This document shows positions 26,001-38,000 of a stretch of DNA of 64,000 bases, piece after piece; the stretch's first letter is position 1; every line of letters starts with the position of its first letter. The stretch is taken from assembly GCA_011033025.1 (NCBI GenBank), contig WFMF01000294.1, positions 158,653 to 222,652 of the forward strand, written 5' to 3'. A model generated the notes under the pieces. It saw only the letters and a list, made by a program, of their open reading frames with translations, was not told where the DNA came from and did no database searches. The position numbers were made by a program, and so were the translations under genes. The DNA is from Beroe forskalii (Eukaryota > Ctenophora > Nuda > Beroida > Beroidae).

Positions 26001-29000
26001 TGGGCGTGGCTGGTTTTGGGTCAAGGAAAAGATAGATACGACTTTGAAAGTGTTTGAATCGATTCCCCGTCCCAAAAAAACATAGGTTTAGGGTACCCAC
26101 ATGCCATATCATATTAAAACTGAATTTTCATTTTTCTCTCATACTTCCCACGGTCGAAAAAGGGCGTGGCCTCCTGACTTTTCCCTTCAAGGTAGCACCT
26201 TAACACTCTTTGGAGACCTTCAAGGGAATCCATTTGAACACATTCCAACAATAAAACCTTTGTAAATAATTTTTGCACAGATGGTTTCATTTTTTCTCTT
26301 ATAACTGTGTTCTTTGGTCTAGTTTTCGATGGGAAGTGTGAGAGTTGAATTTGCAATATCAATATTGTAAAATATTCAAGCTCTAAAACGCGCCTCTTTA
26401 CCGCTCATACGGAGCCCTAAGTCGCCTGCAATAATACACATTTTAGCATCATCAGTTCCACACTATGACGCATGATTTTGACGTCATACTCTAACAGCCA
26501 TCACTTCAGCCTCACCCTCCGCTAGATACAACATGAAGACAACATTACCACGCACCACCTTGTCTGCTTGCAATTTATGTTAAGTACAAGTTTTTACATA
26601 CAATTGCTATACACATATACTCATATGTAGCGCGAAGCAGTCTAATATAATCTCTACAAGAAGTTTGATTAATTTTCACTAATTTTTGCGCTCAGCCATA
26701 TATAGATTTAATGACGGTCACTTTAGAAACCACGTATGTATAGGTAGCGAACAGAGCCGTCATAGCAAGGGTTTTAGAGGTGAATTAACGATGCCGTGAT
26801 ACGTTGCCATGACAACGTGTCTTAATTACCTGGGGATGGTGCCAGGTATACGTAATAATACATTGCCATGACAACATGTCTTATTTTCTTACCTGTGATA
26901 GGTTCACATAATGACACGTTGCCATGACAGCATGTCTTATTTTCTTACCTGTGGATGGTAGACGTTGCCATGACAATATGTCTTATTTTCTTACCTGTGG
27001 ATGGTTCACATAGTAATACACTGGGAAACCGTTCATTATAAACTCAAACACAAGGAAATACTTTTTATCTATAATCCACCCAATTTTTGCAAAAATTCCA
27101 GCTTACCTGGAAATTTTTTATAACAATTCATTTACTATTTCAGGGGCTAGTACTGGGTCCCAGGAGCCCAGAAAAAAAAGTTTACCAACCTACCCCATGG
27201 GGGCGGTGGTTTTTGGGCCACGCCTTTTTATATTTATACGCTATGTCGTTTTTCATAACTCGGCTTAGGAAAGTCGTAGAGACTTCATTTTGGGCGCAAA
27301 CGAATCGCAATGACCACGTTTTTATACAATTGTTGACACCAATATGCTGTAGAACCGTCAGGGAAGAAGTTATGGGCCAAAATCCATTTTCGGAGTATTC
27401 CGCGAACCATTATTTGGGCTATATTGGTATCTTGGCTCAGGAAGGTCGTAGAGGCTTTATCTTGGGCTCAAACGAATCGCAATGACCACGTTTTTATACA
27501 ATTGTTGACACCAATATGCTGTAGAACCCTCAGGGAAGAAGTTATGGGCCAAAAACCATTTTCGGAGTAGTCCGCAAACCATTATTTGGGCTATATTGGT
27601 ATCTTGGCTCAGGAGGGTCGTAGAGGCTTTATCTTGGGCGCAAAAGAATCGCAACAGCCGTGTTTTTATACAATTGTTGACTCCAATATGCCGTAGAACT
27701 TTCAGGGAAGAAGTTATGGGCCAAAAACCATTTTTGGAGTAGTCTGCGAACCATAATTTGGGCTATATTGGTATCTTGGCTCAGAAAGGTCGTAGAGGCT
27801 TTATCTTTGGCGCAAATGAATCGAAAGGACCATGTTTTTATTTGGATGTCGTCACAAATATACTCGAAAACTCTCAGAAGAGAAGTTATGGGCCAAAAAC
27901 CACTTTTCAGGGTACTTGCAACCCATTCTTTGGGCTATAGTGGAATCTTGGCGGAGGAAGCTCATAGAACTCAAGAAGCCTCATTTTGAACTGAAATGAA
28001 TCACAATGGCAATGTTTTTATTTGACTGCTGCCACAGATATGCTTGAAACCCTCAGGAAAGAAGTTATGGATCAAAACCATGATTCTAGCTACCTATGAC
28101 CCATTGCTCGGGATATATTGGTATTTCGACTCATGACCTCAGGTGGGCTCAGGTAGTTCCTAGAGACCCAAAACACATGATTTTATGGAGCTTTTGTAGT
28201 TTTGTATGTAGGTAAGTAGGTATTCACTCACTGTCCTACAGCTTTAAGTCTAGGACATTATCCTACAGCTAGGACATTATCCTACAGCTTCTGACCAATC
28301 ATGTTCTTGTTTGACATGGTAGAAATCCAGAACTTAATAATACCATGATATAAGCATCTGCACTCTTTTCCCTTCACTTCAGATTCTGTTCATTCCTCAA
28401 CAACTAACAAAGTTTTACACAAACATAAATTTTAGCATACTTACTTTAAGCTTTGGAGCTTAAATGGTTGAAATTTGTAGTCACCTTATAATCAAGACAT
28501 TTGGTGTCTCTATGAAAGAAAATAGATGCACTTGCCTGTCACTGACAAGCTGACACGTCTTGTTCATCCAGCTGCCGACACCAGCTGCTTCACAGCTGGA
28601 GTGAGCAGGCCTAGCAGCACTAGGCAAATAAGCACCAACAGAATATATGAATACTTCACATCAAGAATGGGTTGCGGGTACCCTGAAAAATGGTTTGTGG
28701 CCGCTATGAAATAAAATCGCGTTTTTTGTCTATAGGAACTGCCTGAGTTCATGAGTCGAAATACCAATTTAAAATCCCGAGCAATGGGTTATGGGTAGCC
28801 AAAAACATGGTTTTGATCCGTACCTTCTTTCTTGAGGGTTTTAAAGCATATCTGTGGCAACAGTCAAATAAAAACATTGCCAAATTTGCGAGCAACTTCA
28901 TTTTAAGATAAATCTTCCACGAGCTTCCCCAGCCAAGATACCACTATAACCCAAAGAATGGGTTGCAAGTACCCTGAAAAGTGGTTTTTGGCCCATAACT

Positions 29001-32000
29001 TCTTCCCTGAGAGTTCTACGGCATATTCAAGTCAACAATCGTATAAAAACATGGCTGTTGCGATTCTTTTGGGCCCAAAATAAAGCCTCTACGACCTTCC
29101 TGAGCCAAGATACCAATATAGCCCAAATAATGGTTCACGGACTACTCCGAAAATGGTTTTTGGCCCATAACTTCTTCCATGAGGGTTCTACAGCATATTG
29201 GTGTCAACAATTGTATAAAAACGTGGTCATTGCGATTCGTTTGCGCCCAAGATAAAGCCTCTACGACCTTCCTGAGTCAAGCTACCAATATAGCCCAAAT
29301 AATGGTTCGCGGACTACTCCGAAAATGGTTTTTGGCCCATAACTTCTTCCCTGAGGGTTCTACGGCATATTGGTGTCAAAAATTGTATAAAAACATGGCT
29401 GTTGCGATTCTTTTGGGCCCAAAATAAAGCCTCTACGACCTTCCTGAGCCAAGATACCAATATAGCCCAAATAATGGTTCGCTGACTACTCCGAAAATGG
29501 TTTTTGGCCAATAACTTCTTCCATGAGGGTTCTACAGCATATTGGTGTCAACAATTGTATACAAACGTGGTCATTGCGATTCGTTTGCGCCCAAGATAAA
29601 GCCTCTACGACCTTCCTGAGTCAAACTACCAATATAGCCCAAATAATGGTTCGCGGACTACTCCGAAAATGGTTTTTGGCCCATAACTTCTTCCCTGAGG
29701 GTTCTACGGCATATTGGTGTCAAAAATTGTATAAAAAACATGGCTGTTGCGATTCTTTTGGGCCCAAAATAAAGCCTCTACGACCTTCCTGAGCCAAGAT
29801 ACCAATATAGCCCAAATAATGGTTCGCTGACTACTCCGAAAATGGTTTTGGCCAATAACTTCTTCCATGAGGGTTCTACAGCATATTGGTGTCAACAATT
29901 GTATACAAACGTGGTCATTGCGATTCGTTTGCGCCCAAGATAAAGCCTCTACGACCTTCCTGAGTCAAACTACCAATATAGCCCAAATAATGGTTCGCGG
30001 ACTACTCCGAAAATGGTTTTTGGCCCATAACTTCTTCCCTGAGGGTTCTACGGCATATTGGTGTCGAAAATTGTATAAAAACACGGCTGTTGCGATTCGT
30101 TTGAGCCCAAAATGAAGTCTCTACGACCTTCCTGAGCCAAGATACCAATATAGCCGTAATAATGGTTTGAGGACTACTCCGAAAATGGTTTTTGGCCCAT
30201 AACTTCTTCCCTGAGGGTTCTACGGCATATTGGAGTCAACAATTGTATAAAAACACGTTGATTGCGATTCGTTTGAGCCCAAAATGAAGTCTCTACGACT
30301 TTCCTAAGCCGAGTTATGAAAAAACGACATAGCGTATAAATATAAAAAAAGGGCGTGGCCCTAAAAACCACCGCCCCCATGGGGTAGGTTGGTAAACTTT
30401 TTTTTCTGGGCTCCTGAGACCCAGTACTAGCCCCTGAAATAGTTTATGAATTGTTATAAAAAATTTCTAGGTCATTGCAAAAATCGGGTGGATTACTATT
30501 TCATGTGAGAAAAGCAACGAAATAGTGTACCGGAAAACCCAGTTGGCTTCCTTGATAATTTCGCGTTAGAAATTTTCACCGTTGTTACAACTACAATTTC
30601 CGCCGGAAGATTACGCAATCCTAATTCCACCAGGAATCAAGACCGTGTATTTTTGCTTCTAACTATAACGACATGGTGGATCATAGCACAGCACTTCTGT
30701 ACTGTGCCAGGATGACAGAGTTTTAAAACACCAGAAATCATTATACACACAGATTGTCATTACGTAGAGAGTACCAACCTGCCCAAAATCTCTAAAAGCT
30801 CTGCTATGCCGTTATGTCGTTCTGATTCGTATAACACTCTGAGAAAATAACGTTTGGGAGGGAATGCGATTACGGAGGACCAAGAGCTTCACTTTGGTGG
30901 GGGGGGGGGCGAATAAGCGCTGGGAAAGATATACAGGCTTATATGGGGGCTCATAATGGGGGTGAGAGAAAGGGGTTCGGACCGACTGAAGAATTACTTT
31001 TTGCTTGATAATTTTGAATATTTGTTCTTCAGAATTCAGATAACTTGAAAAACACTTATTAACTAGTTGATCGTTTAACTACTTGATGACTTCCGGTCTG
31101 ATCTGACTAGGTTTTGAATTTCAGAAATATCTAAGCTACCATCACACTGATTGTGGTAGATCAAATGAGTTTTGGTAGTCAGCCAATTTATAATGCGGCA
31201 CGATTACGCCAGAAATCATAAAACGCTGTTTATAATGCGAAACGCCGCGTATCAATGATTGATTTCATCAGTTGCGCGCTCAAAATTAAATAAATTAAAA
31301 TATGAAGGACGATTGAATGGCATTGAATGATTTGTCAATAAATGAAATAAAATTTCAACTTTCCAAATAGAATTCATCAAGTCGTCTCTCTGAAATGATG
31401 GGTTATTAATAATAGGAATCCTCCGATTCCATCTTCACAACGCTGTCACAAATTCCTGTAGCAAATCACTAGTGTTTCGTTCATTTCTTGGACTTCAAAG
31501 TACGATTACTCCTCTCAATTAGATTTTCCTCCAGAATTTTATGCCGTACTTGATAATCCTGATTATGATCGAAGCCCTGCCGTACCTGCCATCTTAAAGA
31601 CTAATGTGCTAGGAGGCAGCACACTTGGATTGATGACACCTGATAACAGGAATGAGGGGACAGTGAGACATAATATTATGATTTATAAGATGCCCCATAC
31701 ACACGCCACACATTTACGCGACGCTCAGTCACAGAATCACATTTTCATGGTCCCAGACACCGAATGGCAGCTGTTCAGCAATCAGTAGGCTCGGGCGTAG
31801 CCAGGGGGGAGGCGACACAGGCAGTGCCTTCCCCTTTTTGGACAAATGATACGAAAAATTTTGCTCATTTTGATAAAATAAGAGATTTGAGCCAACAAAA
31901 TAAAACATTAAACAGGTTTTGAATGTAACTCGCCGCCCCCTTTTCAGAAATCTGGCTACGCCCCTGTCAGTAGGCGTCTGACATGGTGCTTGCTGCACAT

Positions 32001-35000
32001 ATCCAAAGTTCATACATTGCATCCGCGATCTCTGAATGCACAGCTAGGCTAGATGTACAAAATGAACAGGCCACCGAGTCACACTAAGACATTCCAAACC
32101 CATGAAATATTCAAACATTTCTGTCGCTAAACGCGGCGTTCCCAGCACCAGTAATCTGCATATCGCTGATGGTTTCCGATAATAAGGAGATTGCTAGAAT
32201 TCTGTAGCCTTCTCGAGGACTTGCAAACAATAGTCTAGCTTCTGCAGAGAAGTACAAAGAGATTTTGTCTCCAAAAGAGGGGGATATATGTACGATATAA
32301 GAAGTGTGGCAATGTCAGACAAATACCAGATATATCATGTCGCTATTTCGCATAATAGTGTGTAGTGAGGCATTGACAGTATGTGTCATATACATATCAG
32401 ATAATATTATATCAGCTTGGAAATAACAGTATTGGTGACGGAGGTACAGTAATATTAGGTAAATACCAGCAGTAATTTACATGGTGGTAATTCATGAATC
32501 ATATATGAGATGGTCAATACGTTATAGAATTGACTTCCCAAGCCCTACGTAGAGCAATTGGGAGATGCCAAATATATTATTTCCTAACTCATGCATTACC
32601 TAAGTCACCTGAACTATTAAACTATTAAACATTACGATCAATAATAAGTTCTCTGCATGGGCCCTTTTAAGTATATAATTTCCAGATTGCAGGCATTTAA
32701 CCTCGCGGAGACCGGGTGAGCTAAGATCTGACACACAGACTATTACATTTAATAAATGTCTCAGTCACGTAAACTCAGTTTGACACACACACACACACGC
32801 GCGCTCTGTGGACATGTCAGATATTTCCATCACGGACTATCATTATTACACCATGTGAAAAATAGGCGTTGTGACGACATCAACGCGCCACGTTGTGTTA
32901 TGATAATGACGTCATCAGACCTGCTTAATATTCGCGCAGGGGAACTGAGTGAGCGTGCTTGGACTATTTATAGCAACACTTTGACTGTTCAGTGCCTGAC
33001 ACACTTTATACACACGTATAACTGTGCGTGACACTGGTGCACTCAGCAGCGGAACTTTGCAATTAGGGGACAAATTGGGGGAATTCGGGAGAAATTGACA
33101 TGCCAGTTGATTGATGCATTAAATTATGTATTCAATCTCTTGAGACGCTTCTTACATATTACTTCCTAGTTTTGCTGGTATTGCCTGACCCATGGCACCT
33201 ACCTACAGCATTCAGACCTACCCACCTACCTACCACAGCAGTAACGACCCACACACCTGATATAGCACCTACCTACCTGGTCTATAATCTACATTGACCT
33301 CTTTCAACATAATACATTTATATGGGGGAGGGGCTTTGGTTTGAGTGTGCCCCTGTGCACATCAACTGTATTACAACACGAGCACTGGGCAACGGAATAT
33401 AGTAGCAGTTGAGATGACGTCATTATCATAGCACAACGTAGTGAGTTGATGACGTGTTAACGTCTACTTTTAGCGGGATGTGTGTTCGTCAGACACACAT
33501 ACGTCACACAGATACGTGGGCACACACACGGACACGTCAACCCTCTTAAATCTCATTAAGCTTAAAATGAGCTGACAATTTCATTTGCAGGGGCAGCACG
33601 CGTCAAAAATAGAATAAAGTTGGTCGAGGGTGACTTCATTTTCAGGGCTGAAAAGGGTGCGTTAATTCTGTCAGAGCACCTTTTGTTTGAGAGAACTGAA
33701 TGGTGAATTCACGTCAAAAAAACACACATTATATACACGCTCTGCGACCTTTCAAATGTAACATGAATCACAGACAAGCTATCTGAGATGCGCACAAAAG
33801 AAATACAGGCGGTTAAAAAACGTCGTCATTATTACAGCTCAAAATGGTTACTTGATTACGATTTGAACCGCCTATGTTTTTCGCAAAGGTTTAATGATTT
33901 GTAGAATCCTCTGAGTGCAAGTATATATGTGTATGACAGTAGCGGACTACCAAGTGCAATTATGTAACATATGTAGCATTTTATAGATCATGCTCAACAA
34001 CACAAGCAGTGGTGGGTGACATCATTATCAGGACTTAACATGGTGAATTGATGACGTCAAGGTGTATATTCTCACCGCGCGCAGCTTTCAAATCATTTAA
34101 TATATATGTGGAGGTTTTTGAGTGTATGTTATTAAATATTCAACTGACAAAGCGCTTCCCTACAGCTCACATACTGCTATTGCTGGGAGAGCGAATCCTG
34201 GAGTGGCAGGCACGCGAAATTTTTGCCAGAAATTCGAACTATACAAAGGAAACTAAAAATTAGCAAAATATTCGACAGCAAGTATCTGCCAGGGTTTATT
34301 GAAGAATAAGGTTATTTAGGTAAAACTTGAATTCAATAGGTATAAATTACAACAATCGGGGGGGGGGCAAAATCAAAATTATATATGTGATTGTTTAGAA
34401 AATTTACATCCCTTCGTACTGAAGCTGAAATTGAAATAAGTTTTAGTGTTACGATCATCAAATCTGGACCGTTCACCTGAAATAAGAAAACCAGGAGATT
34501 ATCTGAAACGAAGAACGCAATTCATCGATAGAAAAAAGCACTAAATTTGAGGTCAAATATTGCAATATTTTGAAGTTGTTGAACTTTTGAAATTGATTCA
34601 CTCCTCCTGAACCTGTGAACCTGTTCCTGCACTCACTGGTAGAAGATGTTGTTGATCTGTTTCCTGATGTACGCCCTGAGTCCGAGGAACTTGCCGTATA
34701 TCCGGTGGAGGGTGGTCTTGAGGAGGTCCCTCTCCCGGGGGTCCTCACTGTCGAACAGCTCCAGCAGCTGAATAACGAACTGCTGGTCGATGCTCCGTTT
34801 AGCTGTGCTCGGTGTGAAATCAGGGGACTCCAGGAAACGCAGGAAGAACTCGTACACTAACTGAGGAGGGAGAGGGGTTAGAAAGCAGACGAGAGGGGGA
34901 GAGGGAGGGTTAGGGACGAGGGAAGGGGGAGAGTTAGGGTTAGAAGAGAGGGAAAGAGTTAGAGACTAACTGAGGAGGGAGGAGGGTCAGGAAGCGCAGG

Positions 35001-38000
35001 AAGAACTCTTACACTAATTGAGTACGGATGCGAGGGGTTAGACACTTAGGGGGAGAGACGGTTAAAGACGAGGGGAGGCGAGGGGTCAGACACTGAGGGG
35101 TAAAGGGGTTAGACATTAAGGGGAAGAGGTTGAGAGGGGTTAGACACAAGGGACGGTGAGGGAAGAGGAAGGGTTAGGGGAACAACTACACTTGATCATA
35201 AAATGATCAAGTAAATCCGGAGCTACCGGAGGTATCAACTACTTATTAGATGACTGCATCATGTACCGATACTTTTCCGTTTGTTTCCCAGTGCTAAAAA
35301 GCACTCTTTCAACTGCCACGTAAAGATTTAACCTGTGACACGGCGTAAAGCTAGATGCTATAACATGAATTTTGCATCACTTCACAATTAAACAATATAT
35401 GACTAATTAGAGCTTTTAGATATATAGCCCTAGTTTAAAATGAATCGAGTAAGGGATAATGGCACTTCTTATGAGTAATAACTTTAGAATATTTCACACT
35501 ACAGAGGGTGAACTCGTTCTGAAGTCTGTGAAATGTGTGTGTGTGGGGAGAGAACGGGGAAGCCTGAATTTTATATATAACACCGAAGCGGTACATAATA
35601 ATAACTCCTAAATCTGAACGGTATATATAAATACGATGCGGGGGCAATTGCACGATGTGCCGAGCTATATCAGAATCACCAAGGGTTATTAGATTATTAT
35701 ATAAGAACCTGAATATAAGAATTTATAATTAGCAGTGCATTTAAGTTTCATAAAGGTGGCAGGAAGGAAGTTAGAACTTACAGTACCAACTTATACAATT
35801 GTTCAACCATCAACTTGTACAATTTAAGTTAATGTACATACATAGAACAACAAAAGTAGAGTTGCTGCTTAATTTAACGTAGAATCTTCACAATGAAGCA
35901 ATTGAAAAGATTTGCGTGAATTTTTATCTTCTAGTTCAATTGTCTCCTCTAAATGGCGCCACATATTTATAAAAGATGTGATTGTATGCTTTAATATAAA
36001 TGAAAATAAAATACTCAAAGCAGTGAAAATTATACCATTTTTCTGTACATGTAGGGTGTCTGGGCCAGAGACCCTAGTTGCGACTCTCTGGCCTTTGTGT
36101 CTTAGAAGTGCTCTAATTATATTCACCCGTTTAATGCAAATTGTAAATCTTGATATATCAGCTCCGAGATGCTCACTCGCTCTGTGTTTATGACTATTGA
36201 CTAGTAATTCACGTGTGTAGAATGTAGATCTATACAACGGAAAGACTGCTTCGCAGTAATTTCCAGTCGAGAAAGACTGAGTTTTGTTTTTTGGAACTTG
36301 TTCCCGGTCAACAAGGCTACCACTAATGGGCTAGAGTAAGCATGCTAATGTACGATGTAAGTCGTTAGGGGAGGAACGTTTTTCCATGTAGCAATATAGT
36401 TATGTATCGTATGAGAATATGGTATTAATTGCTCCAAATTCAGAGTATGATTCAGAACATATAACTCGAATTCCTATGTTATTTGTATGCAATATGCACT
36501 CTGATAATTCAAGTGGCACACATTTAATAAAGGGTAAATCGCATTAAAATAAATAGATGTTAGTAGATCACATTTCATTCTCGTAGCCGATGTAAGTCGA
36601 ATCAGATGACATTCTGTTCAGATGACATTGGAGTCAGATGACATTCGAATGAAATGAAATTCACGTTTCAGATGACACTTCGTTCAAATGACAACTGATA
36701 CAGGTGGAGTGTTTTGTACCTGTAAGTATGCCAGATGACAGTTGTACCTGTAAGTACTGTAAGATCATGTAAGAACTGTAAGTACAGTAAGAACTGTAAG
36801 TTCTGTAAGTACCTGTAAGTGTGGCCAGGCTGCCTCCAGAGTGGAGTATTTTTTACCTGTAAGTATTGTAGGTACCTGTAAGTGTGGCCAGGCTGCCTCC
36901 AGGGTGAATTATTTTGTACCTGTAAGTACCTGTTAGTACTGAAAGTACCTGTAAGTGTGGCCAGGCTGCCTCCAGGGTGGGTTCATCCTCCTCAGGATCG
37001 TACTCTGCTCCGTGGGGGTTGGTGGGGGGAGGTAACGTTCTGAATAGGTTGCAGGCGAACTGAGGGGAGGAGGAGGGATAACAGAAACAATAAATTTGAT
37101 AAGAGAAATTTACTCATGTAGGGTTTAGATATTTCATCAAGGGTTCTAGGGGACTGGGCTATAGATTAAAAAAATATGAGTAGATCAAGGGACTGGATTA
37201 GAATTTATAAAGATACAGAATACAGATACAAATCTTTGTTTTCAGCGTCTGAAAAGGATCACATTAATAGGCAGTAGTCTCTGCACGTTCGAAACCACAG
37301 GTTGCAGGAGTGCTAGATACCAATGACTCAGCTCTTAGCCCAGACGATGAAATTTACCATCTCACTCATGGTAAAAGGTTGGCATGAGTAATGGCATAGC
37401 CATCAGGGGCGTAGCCAGGGGGGAGGCGACACAGGCGGTCGCCTCCCCCTTTTCAGATGAGTAGAAAAAATAACTAATTTTGCCCAATTTTATAAATCTG
37501 CTTTTCAATGCAGAAAATATATTTCATTCAAATTTAATTAACTACTAGGTTTTCAATTTAGTTCGTCCAATGATGAGTGAAGTTTGTTTAAATACGTGAG
37601 AGCATCAGTGCAAAACAGTTCTGTTTCTTACATTTATCTGGGGCGAAACTAGTATTGTAAAATCATATCACTGCTCGGTAGGTTAAATATTTCGGTTCCA
37701 AATCCAACTTAAAAGAGGTTGAGGTGTAACTCGTTCTGTTGTTCAGCTAAATCATAATATTATGACGATCTATCAATGTGATTTGATTCCATTTAAAGAT
37801 TGAAACATCACATTTTATTAGCTGGGATTATTAGTAAACATAGATCTATAGATGGTAAATTTGCGACTTAATCCGGTGAAATGCCCATCTCCCATATAAT
37901 GTCTCATTCGCAGTCTAATCAGTTCAAGATTCAGCAAAAGATTTATTCGGTTATCAGTTGGTTAAATATTATAAATTGGAAAAATTTTTCAACATTCACA

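Larger units (their letters stand above)
21581..26282. mobile_element. Fold-back element 2 (with nested insertion)
   Basis: ATCTGTGCAAAAATTATTTA at 21581 is matched by its reverse complement ending at 26282, and the inverted similarity continues through arms of about 0.8 kb. Arms are tandem subrepeats of about 170-180 bp carrying GGCCACGCCC, GGGACGAGAAATCGATTCC and ATGGCATGTAGGTACTCTAAAC. The left arm is interrupted by the Helitron-like element at 22403-23818 and resumes at 23819 in mid-subrepeat. The loop (about 24030-25500) is unrelated sequence with a 105-codon plus-strand frame at 24766-25083 that I do not recognise. The outermost arm has the same GGCCACGCCC/GACCGTGGGAA motif as fold-back 1, so the two are relatives. 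Confidence 0.85.

Noticed and set aside
27001-27071. Minus-strand frame ending F-I-M-N-G-F...V-N-H-P-Q as the missing B56 exon
   Set aside because: Its ends resemble the expected I-I-N-G-F and V-Y-H-P-Q, but the invariant central part is absent, and joining it to the preceding exon in phase creates a stop. Kept only as a hint that the array derives from that exon.
29058-30380. Repeated 65-90 codon frames resembling one another on both strands
   Set aside because: They are translations of fold-back 3 arm subrepeats, mirrored between the arms; no protein family is evident.
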